DNA of 33,364 nt from assembly GCA_037439685.1 (NCBI GenBank), contig JBBIVO010000011.1, forward strand, positions 1 through 33,364, written 5' to 3'. The number at the start of each line of letters is the position of its first letter. Position 1 is the stretch's first letter. A program made the translations under genes and the position numbers. The stretch is from JAGTRB01 sp037439685 (GTDB lineage: Archaea > Thermoproteota > Bathyarchaeia > TCS64). This document shows positions 1 to 7,748 of the stretch, in pieces. Under the pieces are notes generated by a model. That model was not told the DNA's origin. It saw only the letters and a program-made list of their open reading frames with translations, and did no database searches.

Positions 1-25
1 CTTCTACTCCAACGGCAGGTGCAGG

Positions 26-1696
26 ATGGAGGAGGTCCTGGAGGACGCGGGCCGCAGGGTTCACCCCGAGGCCTACTACTCCCTCATAGGGTTTCTAGTC
101 CTCCTCTCCACCGTCGCCGTTGCGCCGGTGATCTACCTTACAGGGCTGATCCCCCTAGCCTCAGCCCCTCTCCTGGTCATCCTCTTGGGCTACCTGGTTC
201 CCAAGGTGCTCGCCTATGATAGGGCGTCGAAGCTGGATGTGGAGGTCCCCTTCGCCGGGACCTACATAAGCGTGATGGCCACCGGGGGCCTATCGCCCTA
301 CATGAGCCTCAAGAAGCTGAAGGGCTGTCAGCTCCTACCCCACATATCCAGGGCGGCCAGGGAGATCGAGGTGGACGTGGAGCTGAAGGGGATGGACCCC
401 GTCACGGCGATGGAGAGGTCTGCCCTTCACCTGCCCTCGAGGTCTTATAGGGACCTCATGCTAGGCTACGCGTCCGCCACGAGGTCTGGGGCAGACGTCA
501 TCCACTTCCTCCTCGCCCAGACCGAGACCATGTTCAGGGACCTCGCCGCCAAGGTGAGGGCCTTCGGGGACAGGGCTGGCATCCTGATGGAGGCCTACAT
601 AGCCATCATCATCCTCTCCACCCTAAGCCTCTCCGTCATCTTCATGACCTCCATGGCCTTCTCCGAGTTCTGGGCGGGCTTCTTCACCGCGGAGAACTAT
701 CTCCTCTACGCCTACCTGATTGTGCCGAGCCTGTCCATCCTGTTCATATACCTCTCCGACGCGGCTCAGCTCCAGCACCCCATCAGCGAGTGGGGGCCGT
801 ATAAGATGTATCTGGCCACCCTCCCCCTCACCCTCATCCTAGCCTCATCGATGTTCCTCCCCTTCACATCCTTCCCCATCTCCCAGCTCGCCCCGCCCTT
901 CACGAGGCCCTTCACAGACCTCGTGGTCTACGTCAGGGGCCTGCTGGGGCTTGAGAGGGGGTGTGAGGCGGCGGTGGGCCTGGCCCTAACCCTGATCCTT
1001 GGGACGCTGCCCGCCGCATATGCCCACAGCCACTACAGTAAGAGGGGGAGGGGCCTTGAGGAGGATATAACCAGCTTCCTGAGAGACCTGACCGAGATGA
1101 GGAAGACGGGCGCCAGCCCTGAGAAGTGCATCGAGGTCCTATCCAAGAGGAGCTATGGCCGGTTCTCGAGGCATCTGAGGCTTGCTGCCAGGCAGATAAG
1201 GTGGGGCCTCCCCTTCAAGGTCATCTACGAATCCTTCAGGGCGAGGGTGAGGTCATGGCTGGCCCTGATAAACATCTACCTCCTCGTCGACGCGATAGAG
1301 GTGGGCGGGGGGACCCCCGAGACGCTTGAAGCCCTCACAGGGTTCAGCGAGATGCTCTCATCCCTTGAGAAGGAGAAGGCCGCGATGCTCAGGCCCCTCA
1401 TGATGATGCCCTACATCGGGGCGGCGATCCTCCTGGCCTCCACCACCGTCTTCCTGGGCTTCATGAGGTTCGTCCTATACTCCTTCGGGAGGCAGGCCAT
1501 ACCCTTCACCCAGTTCCTGAACATCCTCCTCCCACCCCTGGTCCTCGAGTCCTATCTAACCGGGCTGGTGACGGGGAAGATCTCCTCAGGCGTCCTCTCC
1601 AACGGGTTCAAGCACGCCACGGTCCTCGCCGCCGCAGCCCTCATCATCCTGCCCATCTCGGGGAGGCTCTCAATACCCTTCCAGCCCTGGGGGTGA
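26..1696 (+). CDS. Type II/IV secretion platform membrane protein (FlaJ/TadC/PilC-like)
   Basis: This is probably the polytopic membrane platform of an archaeal type IV pilus or archaellum-like machine, on which the assembly ATPase acts. The 556 residues have two halves, each a soluble helical T2SSF-like segment followed by hydrophobic helices. Membrane stretches lie near residues 18-50, 185-215, 225-250, 260-285, 315-335, 460-490 and 530-550. The soluble segment after residue 345 (EEDITSFLRDLTEMRKTG) has the usual F-domain look. About 550 residues with a duplicated domain is normal for archaeal homologues. The frame is open to the left edge (FYSNGRCR precedes the ATG at 26), so the true start may lie outside the window. 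The next gene starts 3 bases after its stop, and five pilin-like genes follow, which supports the role. The partner ATPase gene is expected upstream, out of view. Confidence 0.8.
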   Translation: MEEVLEDAGRRVHPEAYYSLIGFLVLLSTVAVAPVIYLTGLIPLASAPLLVILLGYLVPKVLAYDRASKLDVEVPFAGTYISVMATGGLSPYMSLKKLKGCQLLPHISRAAREIEVDVELKGMDPVTAMERSALHLPSRSYRDLMLGYASATRSGADVIHFLLAQTETMFRDLAAKVRAFGDRAGILMEAYIAIIILSTLSLSVIFMTSMAFSEFWAGFFTAENYLLYAYLIVPSLSILFIYLSDAAQLQHPISEWGPYKMYLATLPLTLILASSMFLPFTSFPISQLAPPFTRPFTDLVVYVRGLLGLERGCEAAVGLALTLILGTLPAAYAHSHYSKRGRGLEEDITSFLRDLTEMRKTGASPEKCIEVLSKRSYGRFSRHLRLAARQIRWGLPFKVIYESFRARVRSWLALINIYLLVDAIEVGGGTPETLEALTGFSEMLSSLEKEKAAMLRPLMMMPYIGAAILLASTTVFLGFMRFVLYSFGRQAIPFTQFLNILLPPLVLESYLTGLVTGKISSGVLSNGFKHATVLAAAALIILPISGRLSIPFQPWG

Positions 1697-1699
1697 AAC

Positions 1700-2503
1700 A
1701 TGTTGAGCGGAGAGCCGAGCCGTGCATGCCAGGGGGGCGGGGTTAGGGGCTCCTCCCCGGCCATCTCGGCGGTGATAATCTCGGGGACCATGCTGATAAT
1801 CCTGGGGGTGGCCTCCTTCGTCTCCATGAACCTCCTGGAGCTCCAGCTCGCCAGCACCGAGCTCGAGCAGGCGAAGTCCAACATGCTCCTCCTAGATGAG
1901 GTCATCCACGACGTTGCCCTTAGAAGGGGCTCCGGGGGATATGTGCAGTTCAACCAGAGGAGCGGGGGCGTCGGCGTCGAGGTGCGCGACGAGGCCTTAA
2001 CCATCCTCGCCGGGCCCCCGGGAGGTGAGGAGGAGATATACAGCCTCTCCCCCCTCCTCACCCTAGTCTACCGAGGGGGGAGCAGCGCCTCAGGCTCAGA
2101 GGCGACCCTAAGGGGGAACGGCAGCCTCATCGTGAACATGAGCAACATGCTGAGCTACGTGAGGGTGGAGCTCGACGACGGGGTATGCGTCAGGCTGGAC
2201 TATGACAGGGTGAGGATCACCGACCTCGGGGAGTTCATCCTAACCGATGGGGAGAACAGCATCGTCCAGAGGTTCATCGAGGTGGGGGTCATAAGGCTCT
2301 CGATGGGCCCCATGGGGGGCTCCGGAACCGTCAACCTCAAGGCCCAGAACGTGGCCATCAACGTGTCCACCAGAACCTACCCTGGGGGAGCCCTCTCCAT
2401 CAAGGTGGGGAAGGGCCTCTCAGAGGAGGGGATCCTCCTCAACTCCTCGTCGGATGAGACGGTGGTCATCGTCACCGAGGCCCACGTCAGGATATCGACC
2501 TAG
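1700..2503 (+). CDS. Pilin-like protein with N-terminal hydrophobic helix
   Basis: A 267-residue protein with a short basic head (residues 1-16), a hydrophobic helix at about 22-45 (PAISAVIISGTMLIILGVAS) and a long hydrophilic, beta-rich body. This is the plan of archaeal type IV pilins and pilin-like subunits. The VRGSSPAIS boundary resembles a class III signal peptide, but I cannot assign a cleavage site with confidence. Several N-x-S/T sequons (NGS, NMS, NVS, NSS) fit an extracellular glycosylated body. It starts 3 bases after the platform gene and is followed by a strong GGAGGTGA ribosome-binding site for the next gene, so it belongs to the same operon. I do not recognise a named family. 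Confidence 0.6.
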   Translation: MLSGEPSRACQGGGVRGSSPAISAVIISGTMLIILGVASFVSMNLLELQLASTELEQAKSNMLLLDEVIHDVALRRGSGGYVQFNQRSGGVGVEVRDEALTILAGPPGGEEEIYSLSPLLTLVYRGGSSASGSEATLRGNGSLIVNMSNMLSYVRVELDDGVCVRLDYDRVRITDLGEFILTDGENSIVQRFIEVGVIRLSMGPMGGSGTVNLKAQNVAINVSTRTYPGGALSIKVGKGLSEEGILLNSSSDETVVIVTEAHVRIST

Positions 2504-2517
2504 GGAGGTGAGGAGAT

Positions 2518-3066
2518 ATGGACATACCGCTGAAGCACCTGGTCGGGACGGTCTCCCTGATAGGCCTCATCATCGCCGCGAGCTTCTCCTACACGGCGGT
2601 CACCTCCCAAATCGAGGCTGAGGCTCAGAGGAGCCAGCTCCACCAGGTGGCCGAGTACGTGGCCCTAAACCTGGTGGAGGTGGTCAGCCTCGTCAACTTC
2701 TCCAACTACTCGAGCGTCGAGCCCATATTCAAGGTCCTCAAGCTCCCTGGAAGCATCGGAGAGAAGCCCTACATCATAGAGCTCGTGAACGAGACCTCCC
2801 AGGGGAGGGGATGCTACGTGAGGGCTAGGCTGGCCGAGAGGGGGGAGATCAACGCCTCTTCGCCCATCCCCATAAACGCCCTCGAGGCGGGGCTGGAGCT
2901 GAAGACCGTTGGGGAGGGGGCGATACCGGTCAAGGGGGGCTCGGAGGGCGAGATACGCTGGATGGGGATGGTCTACGGAGGGGTGGAAGGGGTCGTGGTC
3001 TGGGGGTTGATGGACGGCTCCAACCAGACCGCCGGGATAGGGATATGGAGGAAGGGGGGTGGATGA
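2518..3066 (+). CDS. Small pilin-like membrane-anchored protein
   Basis: A 182-residue protein with an N-terminal hydrophobic helix (residues 9-28, TVSLIGLIIAASFSYTAVTS) and then an amphipathic helix (IEAEAQRSQLHQVAEYVALN) leading into a small extracellular domain with sequons (NFS, NYS, NET, NAS, NQT). The long N-terminal helix and exported globular domain match minor pilin or pseudopilin architecture. The start is the ATG at 2518, preceded by GGAGGTGA at 2505-2512. It lies third in the operon and ends 3 bases before the next start. No specific family is recognised. Confidence 0.6.
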   Translation: MDIPLKHLVGTVSLIGLIIAASFSYTAVTSQIEAEAQRSQLHQVAEYVALNLVEVVSLVNFSNYSSVEPIFKVLKLPGSIGEKPYIIELVNETSQGRGCYVRARLAERGEINASSPIPINALEAGLELKTVGEGAIPVKGGSEGEIRWMGMVYGGVEGVVVWGLMDGSNQTAGIGIWRKGGG

Positions 3067-3069
3067 GGG

Positions 3070-4107
3070 TTGGAGGCGTATGAGTACCTCTTCACCGGCA
3101 TCATCATCATAGCCATCCTGACAGGCTCGACGGCGATGACCGCCATGCTCTCAGAGCCCTCCAGGGGCCTCTCGGAGAGGGAGCAGCTCAAGGTGACAGC
3201 CCAGAAGGTGATGACCCAGCTCACCTTAGAGCCTGGAAGCCCGCCAGACTGGGGGAGCAACCCGGCGCTTGGGGGGGAGGACATGAAGCTCTTCGGCCTC
3301 GCAAGGCACAGCGAGACGGCGAGGGATGCCTACGTCCTCGACCCCGATAAGGTTGGAAGGCTGAGGGCCTCATCAACCCTCGGCATCCCCCCATCCAGGG
3401 CTGCGGAGCTCCTAAACCTCCGAGGCTCATATGGGTTCAGGATAGAGCTTAGGAGGCCCCTCGAGGTCAACGTGACCAGGATATCAGCCTCCGAGTTCAA
3501 CGTCTCAGTCTTCTCCCCCATAGGCTTATCCCCCATCGCGGGGGCGAACGTGACGGCGGCCCTCTACACCTACGAGGGGGGCTTCAAGGCCCTGGAGCCG
3601 ACGGGGGGGCGGGCCATCACTGGGGCCGATGGGAGGTGCACCCTAAGGTTCGAGGGGGGAGCCGAGACGGGGGTCATAGCCCTCCTCGTCGACCACAAGG
3701 GCCTTAGGGCCTTCAAGCTCATCCCAATCGGAGGCCCGGTGGAGAGGGCGAGCCTCCTGGCGGGCCGCCTAGTGCTCGAGGGGGATGAGGAGCTGGCCGG
3801 GGAGGCCCTCGAGATAATCCCCACGCGGGGCGAAGGGGGGCCAGCCCTCCTGAGCCTAACCCAGGCCATCTCTAGGGTGGAAGCAGCCAAGTATGAGCTC
3901 AGCTACCTCGAGCCGAGCGCCGAGGCCGTCCTCGCCGTCTCACTGGACGGCTCCAGGCTCTTCTACGCCCCAAGGGTGGATGAGCTCGTCTACTCGACCT
4001 CGGAGGGGGATGAGCCCATCCCCTTCTCCTACTCCGTCGAGAGGTCAGTGGCGGTCGGGGGCTCCATCTACACTCTGAGGCTTTACATCTGGAGGATGGT
4101 GTGGTGA
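3070..4107 (+). CDS. Pilin-like surface protein with PGxPPDWG motif
   Basis: A 345-residue protein starting at TTG 3070, 3 bases after the preceding stop. Residues 7-28 (LFTGIIIIAILTGSTAMTAM) form a hydrophobic anchor. Residues 49-60 contain LTLEPGSPPDWG, a proline/tryptophan motif I associate with proteins encoded in archaeal type IV pilus loci just after the anchor helix. The rest is predicted to be extracellular and beta-rich; residues about 135-235 resemble a carboxypeptidase-regulatory or Ig-like fold (GANVTAALYTY, ITGADGRCTLRF). Sequons NVT and NVS occur. Its stop overlaps the next gene's ATG (TGATG at 4105-4109), so translation is probably coupled. Exact function unknown. Confidence 0.6.
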   Translation: MEAYEYLFTGIIIIAILTGSTAMTAMLSEPSRGLSEREQLKVTAQKVMTQLTLEPGSPPDWGSNPALGGEDMKLFGLARHSETARDAYVLDPDKVGRLRASSTLGIPPSRAAELLNLRGSYGFRIELRRPLEVNVTRISASEFNVSVFSPIGLSPIAGANVTAALYTYEGGFKALEPTGGRAITGADGRCTLRFEGGAETGVIALLVDHKGLRAFKLIPIGGPVERASLLAGRLVLEGDEELAGEALEIIPTRGEGGPALLSLTQAISRVEAAKYELSYLEPSAEAVLAVSLDGSRLFYAPRVDELVYSTSEGDEPIPFSYSVERSVAVGGSIYTLRLYIWRMVW

Positions 4108-4589
4108 TGTGGACCCTAGCCTTGCCGGGGCCTAGGAGGGGGCAGTCGAGGATCCTTGAGGCGGTCGTCGCCGCCGCCATCATCTTCACCGTCTTCTCCG
4201 TCTCATCCTTCCTTGTCAGGGCCTCAGACGTGAGGGTCCTCCAGGAGAGGGCTGACCTAGACAGGCTCGGATACAACATCCTGCACAGGCTCCTCGAGTC
4301 CGGGGCCTACGGCGAGATAATGGCGAGGTCAGCCTCCCAGCCCGAGTTGGCGGAGCTCCTCCTGAAGGAGGCCCTCCAGAAGGCCCTGCCCCAGTCCGTC
4401 TACTACAACCTGACCATCATGGAGTGCGATGGTCTCACCCTCACACCCCTCCCCATAAACCCCTGCAACGCGCCTGGGGAGCCCGCCTCAAGGCCCCTCG
4501 AGGCCTCATCCACCAGCCTCATCTACACCTCTGGGGATGGGAGGATCTACCTCCTCATCCTCACCCTGACGAGGGAGGGAGGAGGCTGA
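4107..4589 (+). CDS. Pilin-like protein with RRGQ class III signal-like N-terminus
   Basis: About 160 residues. I prefer the ATG at 4107, which overlaps the upstream stop, with GGAGG at 4091-4095; a GTG at 4101 is the alternative and adds two residues. The N-terminus PGPRRGQSRILEAVVAAAII has a basic stretch, then G-Q, then a hydrophobic helix with a glutamate near its start, much like a prepilin peptidase site with the Glu5 of type IV pilins. The hydrophilic remainder (VRVLQERADLDRLGYNILH) continues as an alpha helix, as in pilins. It sits between two other pilin-like genes. It may be a major or minor pilin of the same machine. Confidence 0.6.
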   Translation: MWTLALPGPRRGQSRILEAVVAAAIIFTVFSVSSFLVRASDVRVLQERADLDRLGYNILHRLLESGAYGEIMARSASQPELAELLLKEALQKALPQSVYYNLTIMECDGLTLTPLPINPCNAPGEPASRPLEASSTSLIYTSGDGRIYLLILTLTREGGG

Positions 4590-4596
4590 AGCCAGC

Positions 4597-6780
4597 ATGA
4601 TGAGAAGCCTCTCAAAGATGGTGGGACGGGTTGGAAGAACCCACCGCTCCAGGCGCGGCCAGTTCGTCATCCTCGCCGCGCTTCTGATCTCCCTCCTAAC
4701 CCTATCCATATCCCTCTCCATCCACAGGCTCAGCCTCCAGAGGCAGCAGCTCAGGCACGAGCCCGTGGAGGAGCTGGCCCTGGGCTTAACCAGCGACCTA
4801 GACCGAAGCCTAGCCCACGCCCTGAGCAGGGCGAGCGAGAGGTACTACGAGACCGGCTCGGCTGAGTATGCTGAGGGGGAGGGGAGGGCCTTCATATCCA
4901 AGTGGGTAAAATCCGCCATAGCCTCCTTCTCCTCCCTAGGCCTAGGGCTGACCATGAACTCCAGCTCGGGGATGGGTGGGAAGATAGACGTGGACTTCAA
5001 CCTCGACTGGGGGAAGGAGAGGGGCATAAGCCAGGTCTACACAGAGTTCAGGCTAGACATAGAATCCTACGGCTTCAAGGGGTGGGTGGGCCACTCTGGA
5101 AAGTATGTGAAGCTCGACCTCTACCCCAGCCTCCTCAAGCCCTCGATGGGGCCATGGGGTGGGCAGGGGAACACCTCCCTGGCCTTCAGGCTCGTGGAGG
5201 GAAAGGACGTCGAGGAGCGCCCAATACCGAACCTATCGGCGGAGAACCTGAGGGTCTGGGTCAACCTCACCAGGACCAGCATGGTCCAGGGAAACATCAC
5301 TGGGCTGAGATACCTCGGGATGGGCATGTACAACGTCACCTTCACCCCAAGGGTGAACAACAACACCATGGGCGTATCCCTAATGGCCGTCACGCCCGGG
5401 GAGAGGGTCTACGTCGCGGCCTTCCTCCCCTACCAGGAGATATACATAACCCTTAGAAGCCAGCTCAACTCCTCCCAAGCCCCCACCGACCTAGGGTTGA
5501 TCCAGCTTGGAGACACCAGCCACACGCCCTCCGAGGAGCCCCACCCCATCAACCCAGGAGAGTACCTCCTGAAGTATACGCCTGAGGAAGGTTACACCTT
5601 CCTCAACTGGACCGCGACGGGCCAGGTCACGGTGGATCAACCCCACTCCAGCGTTACCAGGGCCGCCATCTACGGCAACGGCACCATAACGGCCTACTAC
5701 GCCCCATCCACCCCTCCCCAGCCTCCGCCTCCGGAGCCAGGCCTATCCGTCAGCCTCAACAGCGTCGAGGATGGGGGGGAGACGGAGAACCTGGGAAGGA
5801 TAAGACTCGGCGAGGGCCTCTACGACCTACCAGCCTCAGCCCATGTGGACGGAGGCTTATACCAGCTGGAATACCAAGCAGCCCCGGGCTATAGGTTCGA
5901 AGGCTGGGCGACAGGCGGAAACGTAACCGTCCAGGATCCGAACTCCCCAACCACGACGGCCACCGTGAGCGGGAACGGCTCCATAACCGCCCACTACAGG
6001 AGCTTCAGGATCCAGCTGAGGAGCAGGCACCTCACCGGCCTCCTCCAGGAGAACCTCGGAGCCATAACCCTGGACGATGAAACCTACACCCTCCCCCAGC
6101 TCCTCAGCGTCATGACCGGGGAGCACCCCGTAAGGTATCATCCCCACAACTCCAGCCACATATTCGTAGGCTGGGAGTCTGAGGGGGAGGTGATACCCGA
6201 GAACAGCACGAGCATAGAGACGACGCTGACCGTGATGGGGGACGGGAACCTCACCGCCGTCTACGACCTCGCCCCGGACACGCCACCCCAGAACGATGAG
6301 GACTGGAGCACCCTCTACGTGGACAGAGGCTACGCCCTGAACCCCATCTTCATGTGCTCAAACACCTCAGGTAAGCTGACTCCCCCCTTCAGCCATGGAG
6401 AGGACAAGCAGGAGGCCATCCTAGAGTCCCCTCAGACCACAATAGGCATCACCCTAGCGGAAAGGGTGAAGATAATCCTACATCTAAGGCCGAACCCGCC
6501 ATCAAGCGTCAAGAAGATAGATGCAACGCTGAGCTTCAAACATAATGGGACCTCATACACAATAGGAAGTAGCTCAACCAACATATCTTCTCAAGGAGTA
6601 TACGAGTTGACACTTAACTCGACGGAGGGTAGTTATCCAGATGATAAGAGACACATTCCAAGTGGAAGCGTATTCGTGATGAACATCATTGTGACCCTTG
6701 AGGGGCCTCCATATGGAACCCTATTCTTTTACTATGGCCCGGACAAGCAGAGCCGCGTAGAGCTTTACCAAAATAACTGA
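4597..6780 (+). CDS. Large pilin-anchored surface protein with three InlB-type B-repeats
   Basis: The 727-residue protein is likely the exposed adhesin or tip subunit of the pilus operon. Residues 18-24 (RSRRGQF) plus the following hydrophobic helix (VILAALLISLLTLSISLSI) form a prepilin-like anchor. An extracellular region of about 230 residues follows. Then come three degenerate repeats at about 282-369, 383-467 and 469-556, each ending G-Y/H-x-F-x-G/N-W ... GNGTITAYY / GNGSITAHY / GDGNLTAVY. These are the signature of divergent InlB B-repeats (beta-grasp, adhesin-type). A PPQPPPPEP linker separates repeats 1 and 2. The C-terminal domain (about 570-727) is not recognised. N-x-S/T sequons are very abundant. 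The last 90 or so codons are clearly AT-richer than the rest. The start is ATG 4597 (4600 also possible), 7 bases after the preceding stop. Confidence 0.7.
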   Translation: MMRSLSKMVGRVGRTHRSRRGQFVILAALLISLLTLSISLSIHRLSLQRQQLRHEPVEELALGLTSDLDRSLAHALSRASERYYETGSAEYAEGEGRAFISKWVKSAIASFSSLGLGLTMNSSSGMGGKIDVDFNLDWGKERGISQVYTEFRLDIESYGFKGWVGHSGKYVKLDLYPSLLKPSMGPWGGQGNTSLAFRLVEGKDVEERPIPNLSAENLRVWVNLTRTSMVQGNITGLRYLGMGMYNVTFTPRVNNNTMGVSLMAVTPGERVYVAAFLPYQEIYITLRSQLNSSQAPTDLGLIQLGDTSHTPSEEPHPINPGEYLLKYTPEEGYTFLNWTATGQVTVDQPHSSVTRAAIYGNGTITAYYAPSTPPQPPPPEPGLSVSLNSVEDGGETENLGRIRLGEGLYDLPASAHVDGGLYQLEYQAAPGYRFEGWATGGNVTVQDPNSPTTTATVSGNGSITAHYRSFRIQLRSRHLTGLLQENLGAITLDDETYTLPQLLSVMTGEHPVRYHPHNSSHIFVGWESEGEVIPENSTSIETTLTVMGDGNLTAVYDLAPDTPPQNDEDWSTLYVDRGYALNPIFMCSNTSGKLTPPFSHGEDKQEAILESPQTTIGITLAERVKIILHLRPNPPSSVKKIDATLSFKHNGTSYTIGSSSTNISSQGVYELTLNSTEGSYPDDKRHIPSGSVFVMNIIVTLEGPPYGTLFFYYGPDKQSRVELYQNN

Positions 6781-6824
6781 TTTTCTGAAATTGATTGTAA
6801 GAGGATGTCTTCATTGAAGACAGG

Positions 6825-6910
6825 TTTTATATGTATAATTTGTCGATGAAATGATCGACATGGTTTATATATCTTCAATGTAAATTTTTCTTCGCGTACA
6901 AGGTTATAAG
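6825..6910 (+). promoter_or_regulatory. Promoter region of the KaiC-AEP operon, with inverted repeat
   Basis: The AT-rich gap holds three TATA-like elements on the plus strand: TTTTATAT at 6825-6832, TTTATATA at 6864-6871 and TTATAAG at 6904-6910. Between the first two is an inverted repeat with 7-base arms, TGTCGAT (6841-6847) and ATCGACA (6854-6860), separated by 6 bases. The 6904 box would start RNA near 6930, about 27 bases before the KaiC start. The repeat placed next to a TATA box suggests an operator, but no cognate regulator is visible. Confidence 0.45.
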
Positions 6911-6956
6911 CTCGGCTTACATATCGTAGTATGGCTCTTGGCTGAGGTCGGCCGGC

Positions 6957-7748
6957 TTGGTCTTGGAGAGGCTCTCCACAGGGGTTAAGGCCTTGGATGA
7001 GATGCTCGCCGGGGGGATTCCGGAGGGTTTCTTCGTCGCGGTGACGGGTGAGCCGGGCACCGGCAAGACGGTCCTCTGCATCCACTTCATAGCTCAAGGG
7101 GTCGCCGAGGGGGACCGGTGCATCTACGTGACGACGGAGGAGAGCAGAGGCTCCATCATAGCCCAGGCTGAACAGTTCGGGTTCGACTTCTCAAGGGCGG
7201 TTGAGGGGGGTAGGCTCGTCATAATCGACGCCTTGATGGGATCGGAAGACCAATGGACCATCAGGTCCCTCAGCGTTGAGGAGCTGGTTAACAAGGTCAT
7301 CGAGGCCAAGAAGGGGCTGGGGTTTGGGAGGGCCAGGCTCGTGGTGGACTCCCTCTCGGCCTTCTGGCTGGATAAGCCGGCCATGTCTAGGAGGCACTCC
7401 TACTTCGTTAAGAAGGTCTTGGCGAAGTGGGGCTTCACGATCCTGGCGACGAGCCAGTATGCCATAACCACCTCCGAGGCCTTCGGGTGGGGGGTGGAGC
7501 ACATAGCGGATGGGATCATCAGGTTCAGGAGGGTCGTGAGGGGAGGGACCTTGAGGAGGTTCCTCCTCGTCGAGAAGATGAGGCAGACCCCCCACAGCCT
7601 GAACATGCATGAGGTGTCCATCATCGACGGCAAGGGCCTCACCATCCTCGGGCCCGTGGAGGAGAGGAGGGAGGATATAGCCCTCCCTAGGAGGGTGATG
7701 GAGAGGATCCAGAGGTCGGTGGAGAAGAGGGATGCAGCCATCCCATGA
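6957..7748 (+). CDS. KaiC/RAD55-family RecA-like ATPase (single domain)
   Basis: A 263-residue RecA-fold ATPase of the archaeal KaiC-like/RAD55 class. Visible elements are the N-terminal RLSTGVKALDEMLAGG, Walker A GEPGTGKT at residues 31-38, paired acidic residues in TTEES (60-64), Walker B LVVDSL at 128-133, EHIADGIIRF at 181-190 and the KMRQTPHS segment near 207. A single domain of this size is typical of archaeal KaiC-like proteins rather than the two-domain cyanobacterial clock protein. The start is TTG 6957 or TTG 6963; there is no upstream ATG before the in-frame stop at 6927. Its last 17 bases overlap the next gene, a PriS-like protein. That pairing suggests a role in DNA replication or repair, perhaps as a loader or regulator of the primase-like partner. 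This is inference. Confidence 0.85.
   Translation: MVLERLSTGVKALDEMLAGGIPEGFFVAVTGEPGTGKTVLCIHFIAQGVAEGDRCIYVTTEESRGSIIAQAEQFGFDFSRAVEGGRLVIIDALMGSEDQWTIRSLSVEELVNKVIEAKKGLGFGRARLVVDSLSAFWLDKPAMSRRHSYFVKKVLAKWGFTILATSQYAITTSEAFGWGVEHIADGIIRFRRVVRGGTLRRFLLVEKMRQTPHSLNMHEVSIIDGKGLTILGPVEERREDIALPRRVMERIQRSVEKRDAAIP

Noticed and set aside
1552..2061. Long minus-strand ORFs opposite the pilus, thermosome and Cbf5 genes
   Set aside because: These are shadows of GC-rich genes, rich in Pro/Arg/Ser with no domains, and incompatible with the well-supported genes on the other strand.
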